A stretch of 64,000 bases of DNA, from assembly GCA_005656395.1 (NCBI GenBank), contig SRSI01000010.1, positions 1,922,001 to 1,986,000 on the forward strand. The letters run 5' to 3'. The stretch is from Strongyloides papillosus (lineage: Eukaryota > Nematoda > Chromadorea > Rhabditida > Strongyloididae). Made by a program: the position numbers and the translations under genes. The stretch's first letter is position 1; the number at the start of each line of letters is the position of its first letter. Under the pieces are notes generated by a model. It had not been told where the DNA came from, did no database searches, and saw nothing but the letters and a program-made list of their open reading frames with translations. Of the stretch, positions 1-12,466 are shown piece after piece.

Positions 1-3000
1 GATGCATTAATATTTCCTGAGTTTTTCTTGTTGCGTGATTTACCAATACCAATTGAACTTAATTTTGACATTTGTGGTTTTCTAATTAATGTTAAGAATC
101 TTGATAAAGAATTTACAGCCGTATCACTAAAAGTACTCCTTTCTAATGAAAGTTTATAAAATTTTCGTTGATTTAATGATATTAATGGTTTTCTAAAGTT
201 TTTTTCTTCATCATCTAAGTAATTACTAATTACTCCAGAAACTTTTTCTTTATCATATCTATCACAAACATCATTTAACATTGCTGATGCTGAACGTGCT
301 TTTACTTTTGTTGATGACTTTTTTAAACGTCTAGTAGACCCTCGATGCAACTAAAATAAAAATACAACATATAATACTTAAAAAAATGAATGGTTTTAGA
401 AAATGAGATTATGTATGCTTTGATGGATGGAAGCATATTTAACAATAGAAAAATTAAATTTTAAGTAATAAATGGGGTTTTGTGATAAATTGACTTTGAG
501 GGATTCATAAAAACAAACCTTAGACCGTAAAAATGAGGCTGTTTTAACAGGCTTTTTTTCATTCAATCCATTATTTGAACTAGCTCCCATGTGTACTGTA
601 TCATTATTATTTTGGTCTTCCAATTTATTATTTTTTTCATTTAAGGAATATATATTAGGAGATGTTTTGTCTTTTTCAAGATACTTTGTAATATTTCTAT
701 CAACCTCTTTATTATTTTTTGATAGTAAAATTGATGTTGTTGTGGCGGTATGTAAAATATTTTCATCACTATTTATTTTCATTAAACTTTCCTCATTTTG
801 AGTTAGACAATTTTCCGTTGGCGGAAGTGGAGGTGATGTAATTGAAAAAAAGGAAAGAGAAATTGTTGATGTTGCTGGTGAAATATGTCGAATACTTAAC
901 CGATTAATTTTCTTCTTTGATGGCCCACGAGAATTCAATGATTTTATGTCATCATCAATAAAAGGTATTTGATCTTCAAGAACGCTAAAACTTTTTGAAA
1001 CATCCTTATTACTAGTTTCTTCCCCTTCCTCATCTTTTAAAGGTTTTGTTGATTGAATATCAGTTACTGTGTATGTATTTGATTGTACAAATATTGGTTC
1101 TATAGTTGAAATTTCAATAGCTGTTTCAATAATTGGTTTATCTTGAAATCGTAAACTGTTATTTCTTAATAATTCATTATGTTTATTAATCTTTGGTGGC
1201 AAATTTGCGCTACTAATACCACTGTCACTACTGTTACTATTGACAATTTTAGTATCTTTATTATTTTGTTTATGAACATTTGTAATATCATTATCTCCAT
1301 TAACATATTTTTCATCTTCCTTTTTTTCTATACCTGTATTTTCTAATAAAACCAATGAACCATTATAACTGTTATTTTTATTTAAAGGATTATCACAAGG
1401 TGATGAGCCATGTATTTGAGCATTTTGTTGGCACGCTGCATTAACAGAATATAATGTATGAGATCTATAAAAATGATTAAATAAATTTTATCTTTTATAT
1501 CACTGGTATTGAAATTATATTTCAATATATACTATTATCATTAGCAAAATAATATTTTAAATTATTAAACACTTATCTGTATATGCTAAAATTTAAGTCC
1601 CTGCAATTATTAACTTTGACATGCTTTTTGCGCGAATTCCTCTATAATAAGAAAGTCACAAATTGCTTCCCTAAGGATATTTTATTGGATAAATCCAATT
1701 ATCTGATTCGTGAAGAGATATGTACAAGTATGTATGTTGATAACAAGTCAAAGTAGGAAACTACATTGCAAATAGCTAATTTATATTTTTGTTTAACACC
1801 CTGACTCAAGAAACTCTAGTATATATTTATTCAAACTTCAACGTTGAAAAATAAGGTTCCCTTAAAGCAGCATGATGCTCTACATAACGACAACACAAAG
1901 TTTGACCAACTATTGTGCCAATTTACTAAAGTGGTGCAAACATTATTTGTCAAAATATAATCTTATTTTTAATATAATAAAAATTCCTTCCATTCAATCA
2001 TTGTTTTACAAAATATCAAGAAGTAATAATAAAACAAAATTATAATATTTTATATTCCTTCATCCTTTATGTAATAATAACAAACTTTTTTAACTTATTT
2101 CTATAATTTTATAACACTAACATAAATAATATTTTTAAATAACTTCCTATGACATCATTTTTAAACATTTATAAAAAAACAATACACAAAAAAATATAAA
2201 CATACCTAGAATAAGTACTATCAGAAGTGTCAGGTTGTGAATCAAGAATACTATTCGAAAAGCCTGTTTCTGAAAATGCTGGAATAGTCGTTGAGACATC
2301 TACTGGTTTCATATGACAATTTCTTTTCATCTCTGTTATAAGTGCAATTCTACCTTGGCGCTAAATATTTACATTATTATTATAAAACATAATATTATTT
2401 TTATCACCTGCTCATTTTTCACTGCTAACTTCTTGGCAGCTCTATAAATTCCATAATACAAAATAAGCATTATAACGAGTGTAGACCAATAATATGAAAT
2501 GTACATAGTCATATTTACATAAGGATCTGTCATAAATGGCACTATACAATCCGTAGAATCAGATGGCCTTTTGTGTCCTGTAAAAGTTTCATATCCAAAA
2601 GTAGAAGCAGTAAATAAAACACTTGGAATCTAAAACACAAATATATTTAAATAAATATAATAAAAATAAATATATATACCATCCATATTGCTGTAATAAT
2701 TAATAACATTTTTTTTGGTGTTCTCCAATTTCGATAGATAGCCGGATATTTAACAGAGCAAAACCTATCAATTGTTATACCTAATACTGTGTAAATTGAT
2801 GCAAGGCAAACAGAATAATCTACAGATAGCCATAGGTAACAAAGAAATTCTCCATAATACCAATGATTGTTATTTAAAACCACATATGTAAAAACCGGAA
2901 AGCCTTCCAATCCAATAATCTATCCAATATTCTGTTAATTTTTTTTATATTTTTTAAAAATATTTTTGCTTCAATGTCCTAACTATCCACAATAAGAAAA

Positions 3001-4003
3001 AAAATTTTTTTCTTTTCATCAATCATCAATATGTCTAGATATAAATATTAACCCCTAATAAATCTTGTTGAATATGTATTCTTATTAAGCTAGTTCAAAA
3101 TTTGATATAGATAAATTTTATAACCCCAAATGAAATCATTTCTTTCATTTTTCGTTTAAGGCAATCTACAAAGTAAAGCTATGATTTAAGAAGTAATATC
3201 TTCATTTAAATCGGCAACGTTATAGTTATCATATCTGTCGACAGATATTCCATCATATCATTTTCTGTCATCATACGAAAGCTCTTAACAAAAAGAGTGA
3301 AAGCCCAAGGGATTATCAATCACACCATTAAAAAATATATATGGAGTTAATTTTAAATCATAGAAAATAAAATTATTAATGAAAAATTCTCTTCTAGGCA
3401 AACATATATAAAATAATAAAATGCAGAGATATATTATCCAAAAATAAAAATAATAATAAATTTATAAAAAAATTCATTAATGATCACTTTTATTTGTCTG
3501 TATTTCTTTACTATTTAATTTTCTCCTTGAATATTTAAAACATACTAAGTTGTTATTTAATTTTTCAAAAATACTATTCAAGTATAAATGTTTTTTTAAT
3601 TTTAAACTAATTTATATTAAAGATGTCAAAATATCTTTAAATAATTTTTTTTATAAAATAATATTTGTAAACATTGAAAAGCATGAAATATAGGTTCATT
3701 AGTCTATATACTATGTTAATTGAAACAAATTAGCTCTTAGGACATTTTTAATAAAAATTATGTATAAGTTAAACATACCAAATCTGAAACAGCTAAACTG
3801 AAAATGAAGTAATTTGAAGGTTGACGAATATTTTTTTCTAAATAGTATGATAAAAGCACAACCAAATTACCCATAACTGTAATAATAGATAGAAAACCCA
3901 TAAATATTATTAAAAGTATGGAACCAATTCCAAAGGATACAGGTGTTCCTGGTGTTGTTACAATATAGTTTGCCACCAAAGCGGACGAATCATTAAATAT
4001 CAT
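1..4003 (-). CDS. gar-2: Muscarinic acetylcholine receptor, GAR-2/GAR-1-like (3' end outside window)
   Basis: Class A GPCR, probably a Gi/o-type G-protein-linked acetylcholine receptor of neurons. Exons read on the minus strand with matching phases: 4003-3779, 2919-2680, 2629-2408, 2360-2206, 1464-519 and 350 to the window edge. TM1 carries the GN..V signature and TM2 LAVSDL followed by IIGLEG. TM3 reads [18 protein letters not shown], with the Asp that binds amines, then DRF where most family members have DRY. After TM5 ([20 protein letters not shown]) comes a low-complexity, Ser/Asn-rich third intracellular loop of more than 480 residues; TM6 and TM7 must lie left of base 1. The TM3-IL2 text ([16 protein letters not shown]) is most like the nematode GAR-1/GAR-2 group; the choice between those two is inference. 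Start is the first ATG (4003) before TM1. Confidence 0.88.
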
Positions 4004-6748
4004 TTTTCTATATATATATATGTGTATTTTCTATACTTTTCTTATCATTATAGATTAAATATAATACACTTAATTAATAAGAATATGCCATAACGAAAAT
4101 TAAAAGGCACTAATTATCTTCAATACAATATTAATATTTTTTCTTTAAATACCTTTATAATAATGTAGATAGTTTAGCTAAAATTTGACCATTACAGACT
4201 TAATAGGAAATTGAAAATAAGGCAAATTTAACTTCTACTTCAGACACTTTTATCAGCTAAGAAGAAAAGTTGGATATAAGTAAAAGCTATATTCAAAGAT
4301 GCACTGATAGCTTAAATTGGACCGCCTTGAAGAAAACCACGCCTACAAAAATTCGTTATATTTCTTTCGTTTATGGTTTTTGAGACGAAAATTTTTATTG
4401 TCATAATATGTTGGAAGGAAGCATAAATTTTTTTTCATTCTACTCATAATAAAGGTTAATTAAAAAATTTTTAAATCAATGAAAAAAATTTTTATATAGA
4501 TTCGAAACACATTCTAAGAAGTTTTTGTATTTTAAATATTAATTTAATTTAAAAAATAAAAAATTTTAATTTTCATCATTAAAAAAACTAAGAACAATCA
4601 TTCATAACATTGATCATTTAAAGTTCTTGATTTTCATATGATGTTCAAATTTTTAAAATATTTTATATTGTTCAAAATTAATTTAAAATTTAGGTCTATT
4701 TAATTGACTTGGCTTAAGAAAACATTTAAAAAGCTTTTGAAAAATTTTTGATTTTCAAAATTTGCTTTACAGTGAAATTATCAGAATTATTGTTTTCTAA
4801 ATACATTAATCATTTATACATTCAAGTCAGTATTTTATTTATGAAAAAAGAATTTCCATAAATATTATATTATAATTTTGGAAATCTTTTATAAAATGCT
4901 CCGGCCATTAAATATTTTCTTCAATATTTAATAGGTTTTAATAATCATATTTCAGCAATTTCTATCACTATTAAGTAAAAATAAAGTTTGTTTTTAATTT
5001 TGAATTAAAAATTTATAACAGCTTTGATTAAAAAATATTTTATTATAAAAAACTTATTGTATCTATCAATGTTAAACTTGAAAAAACAAATTAAATTATT
5101 TAATGTATAATCGAAATAATATTTCATTTAAATAATAAACTATTTATGTTAAAATTTAATATGTATAATATTAATAATAATACGCAGATTTATATAAAAA
5201 ATTGTAATAAAGATATTTTTTTATGTAATAATATTTGAAGTAATAGAATCAGACAAATATTGCTATAACAAATTCTGGAATGCATATTTTTTCGAACTAC
5301 ATTTTTGCAATGTATATTCAGTTTAAATTAATTATTTTTCAAAATACTTATCTTGATTGTTGATCCTTTTAACAAGGTTATTATTATCTAAAAATATTAG
5401 GATCTTTCATTTAATTGGTTCTTTACTTTTATTTTTTTAAATAATTTTTATATTGTATTTGACTATATATTTAAATTTACTTTACTTTTAAATTACTTTA
5501 TATTTATGGAAATATTTTTATAAAACTTTTTTAATAGCAACATTTATATTCTTCTAATAAATTATAAAATCATTTTAAAATTTAATACATTTATTAATTA
5601 GATTTTTAGCATTTTAAAACTTTAAAACATGCATTAAAGAAGCATTGAATTAACAAAAATATATTTATGCTAATAATGCAATGCCGTTAACCATATAAAT
5701 AAAAACGTACAATAACATTGGAAAATCAAACTATATAGAAATAACAAACTACATGAGATACATCCAATCAATGTTTGCTATAAGTTATTTTACTTACAAT
5801 ATATAAATGCCTTAAAAAAACTTGAATAATACTGTAAACCAAACTTTTTGTTAGATTTAATTTTAGATTAGTTTTTTTGAACACTTTAAAAGTAATAAAG
5901 TTATGCACTATAGTACAATTAGTTTGGGTTTTTCGATATATAAATCGAACTGAAATTTATTTTAATTAATAAATATATTATACACTTTTTTTATATATAT
6001 TTGTCAAATAAATTAAATATTATATTTTATATAAATCAAAATATTAACTGCAATTTTTTATTAAATTTGTTGAAAAAATGAGTTTTATAAAATAATTAGA
6101 TAATATTAAACTAATATAAAAGTAGATTATTTTTTAACTACATATAAAAGTAAAAAAATTACATTAATGTCAAGCTTCTGATTACTTTTATTTTATACAA
6201 TTTGTTTTATTAAAATTTATTTAAATGGTTAATCTTTCTTTTATTCTAAATTTCTTTCAGAAATTTTATCTAATGAAAGTGCCGTTTGAATTTATAAACT
6301 TATTTTCTTTATTGTACTTTATCTTATCTGGTAAACAATTTTCGTTGACGTCATCTCGAAAGATTTAATTATTATATTATTTAATAATTTTATCATAATA
6401 GTACCTTTTTTGTCCTATTTGTTATACATTACATTAAAATATCAGCCCTACGTTCTCACGGTTTAGACATTGAAACTTCCCTCTGAGATCCTCCCACTAA
6501 AATTTTACGTTACCGAGTTAAGGCATATGGTTGCATCTCTCCAAATATTCCGAACGCGAAAACAATTGGCAAAATATACCTTAAGGAGAAAGATTGCATA
6601 TGAGGATTTTTTAAATTTATATTGTATAATGGCCATATTTTAGAAATTTCTCTAATTATCTATTTTCGTAATATACTATTTAAAAATAATTTTTTTTATT
6701 TAATAAATCATTCCAGTTGTATTTCTTTTTTTACTAGATATAGATATA
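4004..6748. other. Intergenic, divergent promoter space
   Basis: About 2.7 kb of very AT-rich DNA between the divergently transcribed receptor and cyclin T genes. No open frame with coding character on either strand. A patch at about 6440-6560 is less AT-rich than its surroundings and may belong to the cyclin T promoter; I could not fold it into a known RNA. Confidence 0.6.
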
Positions 6749-7821
6749 ATGTCAAGTTTGGATAGTAGGATTGTCACAGGTCTTCAGAACCGTTTTAAGA
6801 AACATGATAAAAATATGTGGATATTTACAGAAGAAGAACTGGCTAATGTGCCCAGTATCAAAGATGGAATGTCAGCTCAAGATGTTTTGGAGTGCAGAAT
6901 TAGGACGGCAAATTACATAACACAAATGATGATAATGCTTAATAAAAAGGCAACGGGTGTTAAAAGAATGTACGTTTATAGAAGACAAATTAAATTTATT
7001 TTTTTGTTTTTACTACAAATGATTTATCAATTAATAAAATACCGAGAAAGAATTTACTAATATTCATTTGTTTTTAGAACACAACTGTGTACGTGTATTG
7101 CAATAACACATATGCATCGTTTTTATACTTTACACAGTTTCAAGCATTTTAATATGATAGATGTTGCAGCATCATGTCTTTATTTAGCTTGTAAAACAGA
7201 AGACTGTTACAGAAAAATATCCTATGTTATTCATGCTTGGTGGAAGTTAAAATTTCCTGGTGAGCATCCACCGGATGACAAAGATAACTTATTTATTCAA
7301 TCTAAAGAGTTAATTGAATTGATAGAAAATTTATTGTTGAAATCTGTTAATTTTGATATGCAATTGTTAATTCCACATTATGTTGTTTTACGGGTATGCC
7401 AAAGCTGTAAAGTAGGTATGTATTTTATATTTTGAAAGAATTTTTTAAGTGAAATTTTATAGATCGAAATGTAATTTCTGCTGCTTATTTTTATGTTATG
7501 GACATGATTCACTTAACTGATTGGGCAGTGAGGTATTCAGATGATACGTTAGCTTGTCTAGGATGTCATCTAGCTATAAGTCACGCAATTGGAAATGGTG
7601 ATGAAAGATTGAAATCTACTATAATGGAGGTTGATCCTTGTGAATATATCATAAAAAATAGTAATAATACAATATCAAAATCATTAATCAGTACGTTAGC
7701 TAATAAGTTCCTCCTATTTTTAGAAGATAATAAAGATAAAATGACATTTAGACGTCATTTAAGATTTAGGGAGAAACGAGATACAGGAAGCCACACAAAA
7801 AATCAGGCTATTGCAATTTAA
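6749..7821 (+). CDS. cit-1: Cyclin T (P-TEFb regulatory subunit), compact form
   Basis: Cyclin subunit of P-TEFb, which with CDK9 phosphorylates RNA polymerase II to release pausing in the nucleus. Exons 6749-6969, 7078-7415 and 7463-7821 give 305 residues. The first cyclin box shows the family W-x-F start (MWIFTEEEL, about residue 23), MHRFYTLHSF, and LYLACKTED with the usual K and E of the CDK contact. SKELIELIENLLLKSVNFD leads into the second box, where HLTDWAVRYSDDTLACLGCHLA matches the cyclin T pattern. The protein ends soon after the second box; the long C-terminal tail of vertebrate cyclin T is absent. A TTTACTAG at 6727-6738 may be a trans-splice acceptor. Cyclin K or L are less good matches. 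Symbol by homology. Confidence 0.85.
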
Positions 7822-8064
7822 TATTTTTATATATATTCATTTTTATTGTTTGATTGTATAATTTGATGGAAATAAATGATAATAACAAAAATAGAATTTA
7901 CTATAATTCTAACACTTTTTTTAAATATTATTACCTTTTTAGTAGTAAAGTTAAATATTAGTTCTAGGATTTTGTGTAATTTAATATAGCAATTACTAAA
8001 AGTTGAAAATCATATTATAAAAAACTAAATCAAATTTGAACGATATAAATAAAAAGTTTGGCTA
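7822..8064. other. 3' flank of cyclin T
   Basis: AT-rich sequence with AATAAATGATAATAAC-like polyadenylation context near 7870. No further gene seen before the dispersed repeat begins. Confidence 0.5.
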
Positions 8065-8575
8065 AATTTTATAGTAGGGATTCCACTTTAAATAGCTAAA
8101 TGAAGCATTTAGTTTACTAAATTGAGTATTTTTATGATAGATAATGATTAAATAGCCATTTTTGAGGGGTAGTTTGTAGCATTCGGAGGATTTCTTTTTT
8201 GCTTAGATTTCAGACAAGTGTTTTAATTAATTAAGTTGTAGTTGTCAAATAAGGAATTAATTGATGGAAAAAAATCGATTTTTCATAATCAATTTACGCA
8301 GTTGAACCATATATTAACGTAAAAAAAGAAAACATTTTTTTATGCTCAATCAAAGGAAAATTAATAACTGTTGGTTGATTTAAAGACTACAGATGGGGTG
8401 ATTTTCTAACTTGAAGAAATTTTTTTAATTTGCTAAATTGTTGAAATATTTTATTAAATAAATGCAATAAATACAAATACACTATAAATACATATATTCA
8501 AATATACAATAAATACATAAAAATTGTAAAAAAAAATTTTCAAATTAGAGCCATTAAAATATGGGATCCTTAAAC
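8065..8575. repeat. Dispersed repeat, copy A (about 0.5 kb)
   Basis: This segment aligns colinearly by eye with 16030-16535. Shared blocks include GAAGCATTTAGTTTACTAAA / CAAGCATTTAGTTTGCTAAA, TATATTAACGTA / TATATTAATGTA, TTAATAACTGTTGG / CTAATAACTGCTGG, AATAAATACAAATA, and AAATTAGAGCCATT followed by CTTAAACTAAAA. Similarity is roughly two thirds over the whole length with small indels. The right end overlaps the stop codon of the adjoining minus-strand ORF. It looks like the 3' non-coding part of a mobile element or of a duplicated gene family; no terminal repeats were found. Confidence 0.75.
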
Positions 8576-9324
8576 TAAAATTACTCCAAAATTTTCATTT
8601 AAGCTTCGTTTCTTAGAATTTAGTTGAAAAAATGCATGCGGATTCAACTCTCCGTATACATATTCAGATCCAGCGTGGTAATATCTCTGCAATCTTTTTT
8701 GTCCAGCAAAACACTCCTTGAACCAATTAAAAATTTGAGTTGACTGTGATTCATTCATCATCTTTGGTCTGGGAGCTTCAGATGGTTTTGAATAGACATT
8801 CCCAAATGAACAAGTGAAGTATCTCCTGACTTCATCACGATATCTTATAATTGAGCCCAGAAATTTGATGACCTCAAGTAGAGTATCATGGTAACTCATA
8901 TCATTGAAAAGATAGGAGGTATATTTTTCAATTTCCTCCTTATATCTTTCTGCAATATCAGAACAATAATTCCTAAATACTAGAGTACTTTCAAGAGCCA
9001 TACTAAAAAATAAAACTTCCATATAATGAAATAAACATTTTAACTTACAATTGACAAAATCTTGCAACAACTATCTGACAGAAAGGTTTATCAGCAAGAT
9101 TGTCGAAACCTAATTTATCAACAATTTGGATTTCCTTTGAGAGATCACCTACAATTTCAACTTTTGAATTGAAAGGTAAATCCTGTATATTACGAATTCT
9201 TAGAAAGAGGAATATTTCGTGAGCTGAACAATTTGCCAGTGATATCATTTCACTTGTAATAATATAGACATCTGACCCTTCTATATTCAAGGCATTTAAG
9301 TTACCATTTTTTATTTTATTATCC
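8570..9324 (-). CDS. Unknown protein fragment attached to dispersed repeat copy A
   Basis: Function not recognised. Two exons can be joined: about 9324-9049 and 9002-8570 (46-bp intron, GTAAGTTA donor, TTTTTTAG acceptor, phase preserved), giving about 235 residues of mixed, soluble composition ending in VILV. No ATG precedes the first exon in frame; an AG at 9325-9326 may be an acceptor, so a 5' exon is either further upstream or lost. The ORF is visibly less AT-rich than neighbouring genes, and its stop codon lies inside the repeat shared with 16.0-16.5 kb. Its last codons (ATTTTAGTTTAAG) resemble those at the second copy. It may be a transposon-encoded protein, a fragment of a lineage-specific gene family, or a pseudogene. 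Confidence 0.4.
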
Positions 9325-10751
9325 CTGATATTGCAAAATTTTTAAACAAATGAATACACCGAAAAAGCAAACGTCAGCTCACTAAAAGTGATGTTATCCA
9401 CATAATTTAGCACATATAAATACTAAAATTATATTCAAATTTTCCATAATGATATTATATTTTATTTTTAATAATTAAATATTATTATTTGATTACATAC
9501 GGTTTTCTAGAATATCAATTACAATCAGCAGAATTTTATCATATAAGTAATTACGAGAATTAAAAAAAATATCGAGACACTTATAACGGCAAAAAAGTCT
9601 GAAGTAAGTAATTAAAAAATTGTGGAGAAAATGGAAATAAAAAAATGCAACTATCTTGTATATAGAGAAATATTTGTGATCCAAAATTATTTTAATATGT
9701 TAAGCAAGGTACAATGACTTTTGATTAAAATTTCAAAGCACTTCTATTTTTCTAAAAATTTGTACATATATAAAATCAAACATACTGATACTATTTTTAT
9801 ATAATCTCCTTAAAAAGCTAAATGTAATTTTCTTAAAATTGTGAAATTTTGCCTTCAACAGAAATAATATTCATTGGAGCTCCAAAACCACCTATGAAGA
9901 TGGTTAATGACTCATATTAAAGCTAAGACTTAAATATTAAATCTGATCTGCCCAATTTTTGATACCTTTCTTTTTAAGGGAAATATTATTGAATTATGTG
10001 CCAAAAAAATTTTTCTTACCATTTCTAAAAAATTTTTTATATCATTGGATTGTAATTTTTATGCTTACTATGAATTTAATATTTGCTTATTGAAAAGTTA
10101 TGGACATATATAGCAAAGTACATTTTTCAACGAAATTTTTTTGTTGAATAATGATTTTTAAAAAACGTTCTCATTGAGACTTGCTAATTTATATCATAAT
10201 GATATATTAGAAATTTTATAAACCAATAAACAAGAAAAAATTATTGCCATTATTTCTTAAAATTCATGTAAGTTTTCTTTGATGTAATTTTCTAATAGTT
10301 AATTTTTCTATACTTTAAATATAAAAAATGATTAAATAATTGAAAAAATTCGATGATCAATTCTTATTTTATCAATGCTTTTAAAATTAGTCTTCTTTTT
10401 ATTAGAAAAATTGTTATGTCAAAATTTTTTTAGAGAAAAAATTTGATTCGAATTGTTTTGATCAAATGTACTTATGAAAATAAAGCACAACAGCTTTCCT
10501 TAAATTTCATTTGGCAATTATTTCAAATACACATTCTACTTAGAAAGAGAAGTTTGATATAAAGTTTAAAAAAATTATGAACATTATCCACAAAATTTAT
10601 TTTATTTTCCAATCAAAGAGATGTTAAAAATATCGATAATTATTTATATATTATTGGTATATGATAACAAAATACATTAGTTGAAATAAAATGACAATTT
10701 ACATATTATGATTGTTTATTTTCAGTTTTGACTAAATAAGATTCATATAAT
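9325..10751. other. Intergenic
   Basis: AT-rich, no supported gene. A 63-codon minus-strand frame at 9493-9684 is Phe/Tyr/Ile-rich, as expected of random AT-rich DNA. Confidence 0.5.
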
Positions 10752-12466
10752 TTAATCTTCATTTTCCGTTCTTTCATTTTCAACTAAATTACTCTGAAAT
10801 AAATTTAAAATTTAATGGTTTACGACATTAAGGATTTTGAAAATTAATTTTTCTCAAACAAAATACTTACATATTCGGAATTAGATTCAGAAGAATTCTT
10901 GTTTTTATAGTAAGACCAAAGTCCAAATGTTAGTACAACGCAAGCTGCAAATAAACATCCAATTCCAATAATAATTGCAATGGAGTTATAGAATGAAATA
11001 CCATGCATCAATTGTTCTCTAGTTTTAGAATCCATAATAATTGACTCTTTCATATAAAAAATAGGGAAAATAAGATTATCCTGTTTTGATGTTATTTGGA
11101 ATATCTTATTAACCATTCCCAAATTAATTTGAGATCTTGACTCAACATGAATTATTACCCCTGTATCAGGTTCGAGTTCAATATATGTCATATCATCATT
11201 TGTATCATTACTAATACCAACAAACTTATTACGCATTTCTACAGGACATGACGTAAAATGTGGTTGTGAAATATATACTTTTGGAGAATTTGGAATGCAA
11301 ACCGAAGCATCCATTAACCCATTAGGATGACAACCTTCAATTTGCGTATCTGTGCTGTTAAAATATCTTGGAGTTTTAGGATCGCAGAAACCTTTTCTTT
11401 GTTCTTCTTCCATATTAAGCATTGATTTCACTGGACTATATACATAACTACTAACACCTCTATAATTACTTTTTTTCAAAAAGTCAAATGTTATACTTCT
11501 GCAAGCTTGTCCAGCAAATATTACTATTGGTTTTGATGAATCTAATTTTGGAGGATGTAATTGACCATCAGTATCATGAATACTTCTTGCTTCTTCCCCG
11601 TACCAGTATGTGTCATTTAACTTTCCAAACATACCATTCCACCCATAAATATTACTTAATTTACTTCTGTCAGCTATACCGGTATCAACTACATATACTC
11701 CGTCAGAAGTACCATTTTTGTTGTAGAAAAATCCAACTTTTTCATATATTTTAAAGATGTCACAGATTTGTGACATTAGTGGTTGGGAACAAATTAGATG
11801 TAATAATGGATCTTTATACCCTTCAAATAGTGCTTCTCCAACTGTTACATTAATGAAAGGTGAAATATTTTCAGTTTTTAAAAATATATCAATTATATTT
11901 CGTAAAAAAAATCGATCAGAAAATTGTGCTATTTTCTATTAAATAATTTATTAATAGTATTTTTTATACATTACTTTAACTTACCTGAAAAACAACACTT
12001 GGAATCAATACACGATCACTCAATGAACATGATTTACACGATAGTGTCTTATTAAAGAAGTAAAATCTATGATTTTCATATTGAACTTTTGTATTATTTT
12101 CCAAGAATTTGATATTTCTTTTTTCTTGCTTTTCGTTAAAATAATACGGTCCAACTTCTTTCAAAATAGGTTTAGCTTTCTTTTTAAAAATATCTTCAGG
12201 ATTTTGAACAGAATAAAAATAAAATTGTATACTCATATCATAGACAGGTTTTTGCCATGATCTTGTCATTTCATTAAATGTTCCATTCTCATCTTTACCA
12301 AGATAATCCATCTAATTCAAAATATTTCTAATACTTTAAATTAAAAACATACCTTTGCAAAAACATTATCAATATAATTTGGAACAAAATATAGTAAAGG
12401 TACCCCTGTACAAATCAAAAGAACACCAATTACAACAGCAATTCTCGAAGTATTTAAGGATATCAT
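10752..12466 (-). CDS. CD36 / scavenger receptor class B family protein (first copy)
   Basis: Two-pass membrane glycoprotein of the CD36/SCARB/LIMP-2 family, which binds lipids or lipoproteins at the cell surface or in lysosomes. Exons 12466-12353, 12311-11985, 11935-10871 and 10793-10752 join in frame to 515 residues, a normal family length. The N-terminal TM (IAVVIGVLLICTGVPLLYFV) follows a short cytosolic start; then come the family strings PEDIFKKKAKPILKEVGPYYF, EGYKDPLL and NGTSDGVYVVDTG, Cys-rich loop residues (RSITF, GFCDPKTP, GCHPNGLMD) and PHF. The C-terminal TM is IAIIIGIGCLFAACVVLTFG, followed by an acidic tail. Many N-glycosylation sites are present. The last exon carries only 13 codons. 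Its paralogue lies 9 kb away on the same strand with different intron positions. C. elegans relatives are named scav; orthology not assigned. Confidence 0.9.

Noticed and set aside
589..801. 70-codon plus-strand frame
   Set aside because: Antisense shadow of the receptor's long loop exon.
6440..6560. Less AT-rich patch considered as an snRNA or SL RNA gene
   Set aside because: No match to U1, U2, U6 or the SL1 leader sequence, and no Sm-site or stem arrangement seen.
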